Under the pieces are notes generated by a model. That model was not told the origin of the DNA. It searched no databases and saw only the letters and a program-made list of their open reading frames with translations. A stretch of DNA of 64,000 nucleotides from Ligustrum vulgare. Taxonomy: Eukaryota; Streptophyta; Magnoliopsida; Lamiales; Oleaceae. The position numbers and the translations under genes were made by a program. Shown piece after piece: positions 23,700 to 33,848 of this stretch; within the stretch, counting starts at the first letter, position 1; each line of letters starts with the position of its first letter. The DNA is taken from the NCBI GenBank assembly GCA_963555705.1, contig OY743184.1, positions 21,922,859 to 21,986,858 of the forward strand. Reading direction: 5' to 3'.

Positions 23700-23876
23700 A
23701 TGGCATTTTCATATTCTAACTGCATTCAGTTTCCTAAAGTTTCTTCCAAACGCCATCATGTTAACTCTACTGTGGGGATCAGCTGTCGGTCGTCCCCGTT
23801 ACTTGCTTGTCGTAAAAATTCAGATCCAGATTTGCGCATAGGAGCCAAGGCAATGGCGACTCTGTTTACCGAGTAG
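23700..23876 (+). pseudogene. Captured 5' fragment, transit-peptide-like
   Basis: A 58-residue frame starts MAFSYSNCIQFPKVSSKRHH and is rich in Ser, Arg and Lys with few acidic residues at its start, like a plastid transit peptide. It ends at TAG just before the HD-ZIP fragment. The source gene is not recognised. It may be the N-terminus of a plastid protein captured along with the downstream parts, or chance. Confidence 0.4.
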
Positions 23877-23890
23877 GAGCAAGTTCGGTG

Positions 23891-24010
23891 ATGAACATGG
23901 ACGAAACCTCGAAGAGGCGACCATTTTTCAGATCGCCGGAAGATTTGTATGAAGAAGAATATTATGACGAGCAGCTGCCGGGGAAGAAGCGCCGTCTCAC
24001 TCTTGAGCAG
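23891..24010 (+). pseudogene. Captured HD-ZIP class I N-terminal fragment
   Basis: Forty codons starting at ATG 23891 give [20 protein letters not shown] then [20 protein letters not shown]. This is the characteristic N-terminus of plant HD-ZIP I proteins up to the first residues of homeobox helix 1 (KKRRLTxEQ). The homeodomain helices and leucine zipper are missing: after Gln40 the frame goes directly into LOB-domain sequence. Confidence 0.8.
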
Positions 24011-24593
24011 TGGATTGAAAGCTCTGAAGACCAAGGCCACGCCACTATATTAGTAGCCAAGTTCTTTGATCGAGCTGGCCTCATGTCCTTCATCTCCGCC
24101 GTTCCGGAAAACCAAAGACCTGATCTGTTCTTGAAGCAACTGGAAGAACGGTGAACCCTGTGAATGGGGCGGTGGGCCTTTTTATGAACTGGGAATTGGC
24201 ACGTTTGCCAGGAGGAAGAGGAGACCGTCCTCTATGGTAGCACGTTGAGGCCAATTCCGGATTTCAACAGCAGTGATCCAGTGGCCGATCCATGCCTGAA
24301 TTCACGATCCAAGCTGCTAAAACGCCATAGTTTGCCAGATGAACCTGCCAAATTAACTCAAGTAGCTGATCTCGATATTAGTTTAATCCCATGTTTCCAG
24401 AATAAGAATAATAGCCTTTTTGCCGGGGAAGCGGCGGTTCAGAAGTCCGATGAATTCTAAAGAATCTGTGACCACAGTTTATGGAGATCGGCAGTTGCAG
24501 ATAGTGGAGCTAACCCGACGCCGGTGCTGATCCCATCGGCCAGCTTATTAACGCCACCTCCGTACTTGTTGTATGATTTTGAGTGGTGCCCAT
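24011..24593 (+). pseudogene. Captured class II LOB-domain (LBD40/41/42-like) fragment
   Basis: The frame continues [40 protein letters not shown], the central LOB-domain block of class II LBD proteins, then meets frameshifts. In other frames the family continues: [53 protein letters not shown]. The zinc-finger-like CxxCxxxC start is missing. No introns interrupt the similarity, which points to capture through RNA. It is now non-functional. Confidence 0.8.
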
Positions 24594-24813
24594 GATGAGA
24601 ACTAAAAGCTGAAAGCAAAGTGAACCAAATAATTGTGGTGGATGAAAGAAAAGTGGAGATGAGGAAAAGGAGGGCACGGAGAGGACAATACCAGGAAGAT
24701 GCATATGCTGGGAGACCATTTTTTTTAGTTAATTAAAAAGGTGGGTTCATGGATATGAGTGAAAGTGGAGCTGTCCACCATTATTTTGCAGCAGAAAAGT
24801 GAGTGGAAAGTTA

Positions 24814-24977
24814 GCCTCTGTTTGTTAAAAAGTTTTGTTTAAAAACATGTTTTTTTATGTTTTTTAGGTAAAATGTGTGGTTGAAAATTAGAGAGAGAAA
24901 ATGTACGTGGTTAAAAAGTGATATGGGAAATTGTGTAGAAAAAACATGTTTAAAAACATGTGTTGCCAAACGGATGC
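24814..24977. mobile_element. PIF/Harbinger-like MITE, 164 bp
   Basis: Ends GCCTCTGTTTG and CAAACGGATGC are imperfect inverted repeats flanked by TTA (24811-24813, 24978-24980). It sits inside the Copia-type element just after the captured genes. Confidence 0.75.
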
Positions 24978-25514
24978 TTAGTGGAATTGAAATAAATATT
25001 ATTATATCCGGTGGTTTCCAGCATGTGAAAAAGATAGTGGAGTGGAATCTGATTGCAATTCCAATATTATTTATAATGAATGGTGATGATGCAATGTTCC
25101 ACTGTTATGGGCTACCTACAGGTGTAAAGATAGTGAAAGTACCAAAGATCAAAGTTGAGTGTTGTCCATGATCTTCATGATGGAAAATATGCTGTCAACC
25201 AAAGGTTAGTATACTTTTTAATATATTAACAATAATGATTTATAATCATGTTAATCACTCAATTGGAATATGCGTGTCTAGCCCCTTAATAATCATGTTA
25301 ATCACTCAATTGGAACATGTATGTGAATTGAAAATAACTTGTGGGGCCCGAACTAATTTTTATTAGAAGGTGATATTATTATTGTTGAATATTAATAAAA
25401 ATATTTTATCAAACGGTACCAGAAGTTACCATTATCTGTATTGAAAAGATAAATAAAATTATCCAACAATAAAAATGTTGATGTATGATAATGATAATAT
25501 CACATGATAGCACG

Positions 25515-25780
25515 TATATAGTTAATGTGAAAATAATCTCATCAGTATTATGAGATGAATATTAGATGATAAGTGTCTGGAAAAGTTCTTGCACGAACAC
25601 TTATGTATTCCAGAAGAAGTACATATTTACTTCTATAAGATAATATCACGGTATGGCTAATGTGAAAATAATCTAATCAGTATTATGAGATGAATATTAG
25701 ATGATAAGTGTCTGGAAAAGTTCTTGCACGAGCACTTATGTATTCCAGAAGAAGTACATATTTACTCCAGAAGAAGTAAA
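25515..25780 (+). repeat. Direct repeat, two copies, 135-bp period
   Basis: AATGTGAAAATAATCT begins copies at 25524 and 25659. Both continue through TTCTTGCACGA(A/G)CACTTATG and CCAGAAGAAGTACATATTTA. Part of the non-coding interior of the Copia-type element. Confidence 0.85.
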
Positions 25781-26872
25781 AATTATCATCTAAAATACTG
25801 AAATAATATTATTATTATTGCTCCTGAAGAAGCATAAACAAGTCATACATGCAAAATACAAAAAGGGGAAACATTTATGATACTCAAAATTAGAGATGTA
25901 TTTCGGGAGTAGCCGTATCCTAAGAAATACTCCATACTCTATTCGTATCCTACCACCTCTGATCTTTTGAGAAACATAAAGAGGTGTGTCTCAAGAGTAA
26001 GAATACTCCGTACTCTACCACCACATATTCTTGAGTTCACAAAGTTAAATTTACATTAACCGGACTCCATTTTTGCTTAATTCCAATTTCTTTCCTAAAT
26101 CCACGGTTGCTTCTAGATACCCAAAATCTTTTCCCACTTTTGATCCACAAAATACACAGATAGTTTTGATCTGTCGAAGTTTTGATCCTTCCATTTTTTT
26201 GAAAGTAAAGAAGGAAAAACTTACAAGAAAATGTTATTTTGGGATACATGAATTACGAAAATGTTTGGCTATTTAAAACCAAAGAACTTCACTATTTCCG
26301 CTTGTCTTTTGAGAAAGTGGAGATTTACTTTTGACAAAATCATCCTACTCACCTTTCGTTGATTTATTTTTCTAACCTTTATAAAACTCGAGAAAGGAAA
26401 CAGAAAAATATTTTAAATATGTATCAAAAGATTTACCTCAATCTTTCAAGTCGAACTCGGTAAATCCTTTTCAAAACATTTACTGGAAGAATGGAATAAT
26501 ATTTGCGAATATTTGAAATTATGATATCCATTTTTGATGGATCTAGCCTTCTTCCCAAATCATCTATTTAGATGCATTATTCAAACGCGTAAAAGAGCGA
26601 TGGCTCCGCGTGTCAGTGATTCCATTAAGAAATAATGGAATAAATTATTGAAAATGTGGGAATAATGAGATAATGCGTCGTTAACTTTTTCGATATAAGG
26701 GAAGATTTGGCGACAAGATTAAGATCATGAGATATTTCCTTGGATATTGTACCTGATTTTTCGGTATAAAAGTAATAAAGGTATACTAATTTGAAATGTA
26801 CAGAAATACGTACTGATGAAATGAATACTGTATTGAACCAGAAGTTCATACATATGTACAAGTGAAATATCT

Positions 26873-27125
26873 TGCTGAACCAGAAGTTTATACGTGCAAG
26901 TGAAATATGTATATAGTATGAACCAGAAGATCATAAATGAAATATACATTGTATTGAACCAGAAGTTTATACGTGCAAGTGAAATATGTATATAGTATGA
27001 ACCAGAAGCTCATAAATGAAATATACATTGTATTGAACCAGAAGTTTATACGTGCAAGTGAAATATGTATATAGTATGAACCAGAAGCTCATAAATGAAA
27101 TATACATTGTATTGAACCAGAAGTT
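26873..27125 (+). repeat. 79-bp tandem repeat, about three copies
   Basis: GAACCAGAAGTTTATACGTG recurs at exact 79-bp steps (CAGAAGTTTA at 26881, 26960, 27039), then breaks down after 27118. The unit also contains a diverged half-copy (GAACCAGAAGCTCATAAATG). It lies within the Copia-type element. Confidence 0.9.
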
Positions 27126-28413
27126 TAACGATATTGTATTGAATCAAATATTCATACATAGAAATGAAATAAAACCGTATTGAACCAGAAGTTCTATAAT
27201 AAACGGGATTAGCTCGAGAAGATTTATGTGCGATATGTATACAATCCACCAAAGCGCACTGAGATATATGATTGAAATTACATCCCTAAAGGGACGACAT
27301 GTGCGGCATTTTAGCCGATTGATAATGTTTGAGAACATTAGGGGGAAAACACGCCTGAAGCGTAATTATGCCCGAAGTATAATGACTATCGATTCCAAAA
27401 TAAATATCTCTTGAATGATTAAGATGATCCCTTTGAAGCTAAATACTCATGGTGAGTAAAAGGGACATAATTAAATGTAAGAGATTCAGGTACCTGATGA
27501 TAGAACATATAAAGAGATCTCTCTATATTATATTGAGATGGAATTGATAAATAAGTCGACTACATACCCTCTTATGAAAATGAGGTTGATGAAATTATAA
27601 TACTTTGGCCAAGTATATAACCCCAATGTAGGGATTATTGTTCAAGGACCTGAAGTCCAAATGCTTAAATGTGTAAAGCCAGTAATTATATGTACAAATG
27701 AAAAATATTTCACAGTCGTAAAAGACGACTCGTTGCGCGCAAATTTTTTTCATAGAACTGGCATGACATATGGTGGATAGACTATAGTCTAAATCACTAG
27801 CTTGAGCTCTTTGATATACCAATGAGTGAGATCAAAATGTATGATTCTCATCTCGGTACTTTGGGAGTATTTTTTGATGTACCAGTTGATCGCGGTACGT
27901 TGGGATTTCAAGTAAAATTATTGTAGATTATATGTCAAAATTGATATCTATTTCAATGATTGATTATACTCCTGCAAATTAGAAATTGCAGTTTATAAAG
28001 TGTAAGAACATACATGTATAAATCATTGAAAGATTCAATATGCCCAGATTAGTATCACTATAGAATGATACAAATGACTCCATGATATAATATGTTGAAA
28101 GTGAAATTGGAGTGTACTATTATTATATTTGAATATTTGGGCATGCAATTGATTTTCAATATGCAAAATTATATTATCCATCATGAATAATCACCAGAAG
28201 TGAATTTGAAAATGAATATTTAATTATTCACCAGAAGTGAATTCTAGATTTTATTATTCACCAGAAATAAATTCTAAATTTGATTATTCACCAGAAGTGA
28301 AAGATGCAATCGATAAATTAGTAAAGCTCATCATGAATGATATGTTTGATGAAAAGATACGAGATTGCATCAATATACTTGTGATATTCCATGAAAAGGA
28401 ATAAATACGCGTT

Positions 28414-29043
28414 GCACTCTTTTTACCTTAGATGAGGTTTTGTCCCACAGGGTTTTCCTAGCAAGATTTTTAATGAGGCAACAGTTGAAGCGTATTGATG
28501 AAAATTAATGAGAATAATGTACTCTTTTTTTCCCTTCGCTGAGGTTTTGTCCCACAAGGTTTTCCTAGCAAGGTTTTTGAGGCATCATCATAGCTATCAA
28601 CAAGCTATAATTCAGCAACATATTGTTATACTGGAATGATATCAACAAATGAAGAAAATCATACGCATCTTATGAAGAATGTTATGATATCGACTACACA
28701 CAAGAAGATTTTCATATATACATAATCCAGAAGAAAGATGATATCAATGTTCGAGAAGTTCATGAATACTTGATTGCACACTTCATGGGGAGAATCATGC
28801 TGTACTCTTTTTCCTTCGTCCAGGTTTTGTCCCACAGGGTTTTCCTGACAAGGTTTTAACGAGGCAGCACTGAAGCACTGAAGCACTTCAGATTTCAGTA
28901 CATGATTTGTACTACTTATCATTGATGGATATTAGAATCAATGATTCACCATGGCCAACATCAGGGGGAGCTTCTGTACTCTTTTTCCTTCGCTCAAGTT
29001 TTATCCCACTGGGTTTTCTTAGCAAGGTTTTAACGAGGCAGGC
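28414..29043 (+). repeat. Four Copia pre-3'LTR modules
   Basis: Copies at 28414, 28519, 28801 and 28975 share (G)CACTCTTTTT or GTACTCTTTTT, GTTTTGTCCCAC, GGTTTTCCT and GAGGCA. This module is known from the non-coding 3' region of many plant Copia elements. Confidence 0.8.
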
Positions 29044-29072
29044 AATTGCGGAATATGTCATTCAAGGGGGAG

Positions 29073-29291
29073 TGTTATAAATAATATATAAATATGTGAA
29101 TGACATTATCATTATGCCCCTGTAAACTTTACAGTATTACGATTGTGCCATTGTCCACTCCTATAAATAGGAGCCTATATTCATTTGTAATATACATCTC
29201 TGGAAGAGAAATTCTCTCTGCTCCTTCATTCTCTCCATCTAAGCTCTCTCTATCTATTTCTCGTTGTTATGATTTCGATAGTTTTATAACA
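29073..29291 (+). repeat. 3' LTR of the Copia-type element
   Basis: 219 bp, about 98% identical by eye to the 5' LTR, directly preceded by AAGGGGGAG. Confidence 0.9.
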
Positions 29292-29388
29292 TTCAAACTT
29301 GTTAACTATCTTCCAATTGTTTTGCATTCACACTTGTCACTATTCCCCCTTTATATATAGTAAGTATAGATTACTTATAAATTTAGAG

Positions 29389-29574
29389 TAATTCTAGAGA
29401 GACATTCATTTTGAATATTTTAAAGTAATATTGTGATGTATCACTTTTTCATTGGTTAATGATTCATTTGGTAATGAGTTCATTATTTAATGTACATTTT
29501 TAATTACCCAATGAGAAATTGATATATCACAATGTCACTTTAAAATGTTCAAAATAAATGTCCATCTAGAATTA
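29389..29574. mobile_element. 186-bp MITE at the duplication junction
   Basis: Long inverted repeats (about 70 bp per arm, TAATTCTAGAGAGACATTC against TAATTCTAGATGGACATTT) meet near the centre. It separates copy 1 and copy 2 of the intron-3 duplication. Family not assigned. Confidence 0.7.
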
Positions 29575-29854
29575 TTGATAAATTTAAGTAGTCAAAATAA
29601 TAATTACGTAAATCTAGCAATTATCATAATATTACAACGGACAAAAAACTACACACACGTTGAAACGCAACTAACTCAGCCCAAAAAATATGTTAAACCA
29701 GAATATTATATATATACACCAAAAATTGATTAAGTCAGAATAGAGGTGGGGAATGAATTATCATCTTCCAGTAAATAAGAAACAATTTGACATTTTTTTT
29801 TGTTGGATTTTCTTTGTGTTTGAACCTATTTAATTTAATCATACAAAAGATATT

Positions 29855-29858
29855 TAGA

Positions 29859-29904
<46 letters not shown>
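29855..29904. repeat. (TA)n(GA)n microsatellite
   Basis: A TA run followed by a GA run, in copy 2 of the intron-3 duplication; shorter in copy 1. Confidence 0.9.
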
Positions 29905-30119
29905 TATTAATTAATTAAGTCCATGCATGTATATATATATGTTTATTGATTGATGTGTATATATATATATGTTTGCATTCAAACTTGTCAACTATCCTCC
30001 AATTGTTTTGCACTTACCAACTATTCTCCCTCTATACGTAGTATTATCTATTATATATATAGTATATAGAAGTATAGATATACAAGAGAAATAATTTATT
30101 TCGCAGCGTCATCTCTTAC

Positions 30120-30206
30120 CAAATTGACAAGGCATCAAGTGCGATTTCTGCATTCTTCATATTTCCAGTCATCAATATAAGTATTCTGTAGTACCAGCTT
30201 TCCAAG
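30120..30206 (-). pseudogene. DTX: MATE exon 3 (87 bp)
   Basis: Acceptor TTATGCAG, then LESWYYRILILMTGNMKNAE and IALDALSI, then donor GTAAGA. Both splice sites and the frame are intact. The 165-bp intron 2 (30207-30371) separates it from exon 2. Confidence 0.9.
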
Positions 30207-30371
30207 CTGCATAAAACATGGTTATAAATAAAAAATCATTTTATTATAAAATGATAAGTTTGCATGAAATCTCACTATATAAGTCGAATGATCGTCTGAT
30301 CAACATTTTTTTTAACTCGATATGTATATATGGTAATGAAAACTTAAAAGAGAATTAAATTATAGATATAC

Positions 30372-30917
30372 CAAAGCATAATCCCGGAAGAAACAGATAG
30401 CTTTAAGAACTCATATAAACCAGAAAGGGCTTCAATGGAGAAACCAGTCCACGTAAGAGGACAACCACCGCAAACAACATAAAGCAACATTCCGACCACC
30501 AAAACCCACCACGAAATATTCAGAGTCACGGAAATTCCTACCAATCCAAGGCCGAGTCCGTACACGAACAACCAGCTAACCACGACATGCACGATTAGGG
30601 CAAACAAGGACACCAATGCTATAACAGAATTCTTCAACTGGCATTGCAAAAACCTCTGTAGTGGGAACTGAAAGGCAAAGCTGAAATGGATAGGGATCAT
30701 CCATATATAAGGCCACATAACCTGAGAGTTCGGCCACGTTCCGTGGCTGTCCGAGTAGCTCTAAGATTGGAGTGGCAAATATGTAAAAGGGCAGAAGCAA
30801 TACACAGCATAAGAAGAGGACAATCCAAGAATGTTGCATGTACACTCCCAACATATGGTACCGTTTTGCACCGAATGCTTGCCCACATAACGTTTCCAAT
30901 GCACTTGCCATGCCCAA
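30372..30917 (-). pseudogene. DTX: MATE exon 2, with 4-bp insertion
   Basis: It starts after ...GATAAG with LGMASALETLCGQAFGAK and ends ATTATGCTTTG before GTATATC. It covers several membrane segments. At about 30702-30710 an extra TATA inside GCCTTATATATGG separates SGYVAL from WMIPIHFSFAFQFPL, so translation shifts frame. Length is 546 bp, against 542 without the insertion. Confidence 0.9.
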
Positions 30918-31350
30918 CTTATCAAGTTTCGAAAGAAAAATTAGATCGATTAACTTATTTCTTGTGAATTAAGTACATGTGTGTGAGCATTTGACAAAGA
31001 CTAAACACCTGTTTGACTCTTTTTTTTTTTTTTTTTTTAAAGAACTATATATTTATCTCTCGCACTCATTTTCAAAAATGAAATCTGTTCATTGGCCATT
31101 TTTTGTTCTATTCAATACCATCTATTTATAAAAATTATTTTAAGGGCATTTTGATAAAAAAAAAAAAAAAAAAAAAAATTGTGAGGAATGTTGCTTTGAA
31201 AACTAAAGTTGAGTAATTTGATTCAACAAACATGGCATTATAGTAGGCAAAAGCCGTGACTTTAAGAATTTCAGATTCCATCTTTTCGAGAGAGAGAGAG
31301 AATTAAGGTAGTGCGCTAATGACATGTCTTGAGCACTCGTACATTACTAC

Positions 31351-31352
<2 letters not shown>

Positions 31353-31379
<27 letters not shown>
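31353..31379. repeat. (TA)n microsatellite
   Basis: Uninterrupted TA repeats in intron 1. Confidence 0.9.
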
Positions 31380-31383
<4 letters not shown>

Positions 31384-31549
31384 ATGTATGTATATGTCGG
31401 AAGAGAGAGTCACTTTGAAGGAAAAATTGTATTTAATGACTCTTCTCTCCTCGCTTTTTCTTTTGTATATATAAAAAAAAAGATAAAGAATTTTGTAGGA
31501 AAAATTATTATTTATTACATATTTAGTAAGAGTTGTAATAAATGTACTA

Positions 31550-33620
31550 TGTGTAAATGTGTTACATTGAAAATGAAAAAAAATAAATTAATATATTTGA
31601 ACATAAATAATGTGATATTTATGTAAATGTGTTATGTAGGAAATGAAAAAATTGGATTAATATATTTGAATATAAATAAATGTGATATCTATGTAAATGT
31701 GTTACGTAGGAAATAAATTTTTTTATTAATATATTTGAACATAAATAAATGTCATGTCTATGTAAATGTGTTGCATTGAAAATGAAAATTTTGGATTAAT
31801 ATATTTGAAAATAAATAAATATATGTTATATAAATTTGTTAAGTTAGAAATGAAAATTTTGAATCAATATATTTTGAAAATAAATAAATAAAATTATTGA
31901 AGTTTTACATCCTAATACGTCAATAAATGAGTAGGTTCTTCAATAAGCATATTACAAAAATAATTATTTGCTATCAACTTTTTACCACTAATGATAAATT
32001 GGTAGAAAATTTAAGGTCCTATTCTCTTTATTGTTTTCAGCCCGTTTTTAATTTTCAATTTTTGGAAATATCGAAAACGCGTTCACTTTTCCTATTTTCA
32101 GAAATTTGTTTTCCAAAAAAAAAAAAAAAAATACAAAAGAAACTCAAAACGAGTTCATCACGTTTTAGATATTTTGTATTAAAAAGTTCAAAACACGCGT
32201 TTTTGACTTTTTTTTTCTTTTTTTTGTAAATGTGAGACAGTTCTTTCACTTGAAGTTCCTATATTATTTTGCCATTATATATAGATCCATGTTAAGATTT
32301 TGCTGGTATGGTTTGGATTTTTTTTTAGTTGAAACAATATCAATGATGGATTTACTGACATAGAGGACTAACTGATTTATTGACATTAAAATTAACGTAA
32401 TTCAATAAATCAACCACTTTTTACATATAAAATATCACAAAATAAATATATCAAAAAATTACAAAGTAAACGCATTTTTCAGTTTTCTATTTTTGAAAAC
32501 AGTTTTCTAAAATTACAAATAGAATAGGTTTTCAACAATCCCAAAACAAACAACCAAAATCCAAAACTCAAAACAAAATTCAAAACTCAAAACTCAAAAT
32601 CGAAATACAAAAAGAACTGCCCCTAATCATTTCATCATTTTGATAAAAATTGGTATATTTAAAAATAAGGAAAAATAAGATATATTAATTAATATATTGA
32701 ATTTCGAATAAAATATATGTAAAAAATATATTAAAAAATAAAGTTAATTAAAAATTATAACATATTTAAAAGAAAATAGGTGATAATTAGGTGGACAAAT
32801 TTCTAGAGATAAACGTAAATAAAAGTCAAAAGGAATTTTATATAAAAAATTTAAGTAAGTGTCAAATTTTGAGTGACGCGGTACATTGAGTGTACATGCA
32901 GAATTTTTTATTTTGATTAGTTTTTTTTTTTTTTTTTAAAGTTTCAAATTCAATAACATGTGTTATGTAGGAAATGAAAAAAATTGGATTAATATATTTG
33001 AATATAAATAAATGTCATATCATATCTATGTAAATGTGTTACATTGTAAATGAAAAATTTGGATTGATATATTTTAAAATAAATAAATATATACTATATA
33101 AATTTGGTAAGTTAGAAATGAAAAAACTGAATTAATATATTTTGAAAATAAATAAATAGAATTATTGAAATTTTACTTCCTAATATGTCAAAAAATGAGT
33201 AGGCTCTTCAATACACATGTTACAAAAATAATCAATTATTTTCTATCGACTTTTTAATCACATATATTTTCCCTCTCCAATTTTTAGCAACTACATTTTA
33301 GCTCAAAATCATAAATAAACAAGTTTACAAACCAAACATTATTACGAAACGGAGGTTTAATCATTTCATCATTTTGACAAAAATTGTCACGTATAAAAAA
33401 AGGAAAAATAAAATATATGTAAGCAACACATTAAGAAATATAGTTAATAAAAAATTATAACATATTAAAAGGGAAATAGGTGATGAGGTGGGCAAATTTT
33501 CAGATAATAACGTAAAAAAAAATTTATATAAAAAATTTAAATGAATGCCAAAATCTGAGTGGCGCAGTATACTTAGTGTACATGTAGCATTCTTTATTTT
33601 GAATAATTTTATCTTTTTTT
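31550..33620. repeat. Duplicated intron-1 segment with about 70-bp subrepeats
   Basis: Subrepeats of ATGTAAATGTGTTA..GGAAATGAAAA..ATTAATATATTTGAA occur about five times at 31550-31890 and three times at 32955-33160. The sequence after each block (TGAGTAGGTTCTTCAATA at 31927, TGAGTAGGCTCTTCAATA at 33196, then CATTTCATCATTTTGA and GGTGATGAGGTGG-type sequence) is also shared. The whole is a roughly 1.3-kb segmental duplication inside a probable Helitron ending at 33759; copy 1 gained a MITE. Confidence 0.75.
32015..32623. mobile_element. PIF/Harbinger-like MITE, 609 bp
   Basis: Ends GGTCCTATTCTCTTT and AAAAAGAACTGCCCC are imperfect inverted repeats, flanked by TAA (32012-32014, 32624-32626). 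Ends and CGTTTTC-rich interior resemble the element at 15461-16513. Confidence 0.8.
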
Positions 33621-33732
33621 AAAAAAAAAATTCAATAACATTTTGTATTGAAATTTTATTTAAATTATGTTTTTTTATTTCATATGATTGAATCAAGATA
33701 TTTTTAAAATTATGATTAAAAAATTATATATT

Positions 33733-33759
33733 CCTTGCATCGCACGGGTAGACAACTAG
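33733..33759 (+). mobile_element. Helitron 3' end in MATE intron 1
   Basis: CCTTGCATCGCACGG (hairpin with one mismatch) is followed by GTAGACAACTAG and host T at 33760, the Helitron terminal pattern. The body lies to the left in intron 1; its 5' end is not identified. Confidence 0.6.

Positions 33760-33763
<4 letters not shown>

Positions 33764-33799
<36 letters not shown>
33764..33799. repeat. (TA)n microsatellite
   Basis: TA repeats just after the Helitron terminus, inside intron 1 close to exon 1. Confidence 0.9.
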
Positions 33800-33800
<1 letters not shown>

Positions 33801-33848
33801 CAGACATACGCACATACCTACATAAACAAAGTTTAAGTGAAGTAATAC

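Larger units (their letters stand above)
23205..29291 (+). mobile_element. Copia-type LTR element carrying host gene fragments (Bs1-like)
   Basis: Two 219-bp LTRs (23205-23423 and 29073-29291) start TGTTATAA and end TTATAACA; I count about five differences. The primer site CGTTATCAGCACG follows the 5' LTR, and the purine tract AAGGGGGAG precedes the 3' LTR. Four copies of the Copia pre-LTR module (TTTTGTCCCACAGGGTTTTC...) lie at 28414-29043. No gag, protease, integrase or RT is recognised. Instead, 23700-24593 holds intronless fragments of transcription-factor genes. The captured parts have the same orientation as the element, as expected for reverse-transcribed capture. No 5-bp target duplication is visible. 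Confidence 0.85.
22879..30060. repeat. Tandem duplication in MATE intron 3, first copy split by a Copia element
   Basis: Copy 1 is 22879-23204 plus 29292-29386. Copy 2 is about 29578-30060. They share ATAAATTTAAGTAGTCAAAA, TACAACGGACAAAAAACTAC and GTTTGC..TTCAAACTTGT, in the same order. Copy 2 has the uninterrupted site GTTTGCATTCAAAC, so the Copia element entered copy 1 after the duplication. Confidence 0.85.

Noticed and set aside
23888..23890. GTG start for the HD-ZIP/LBD frame
   Set aside because: The HD-ZIP I family starts at the ATG at 23891.
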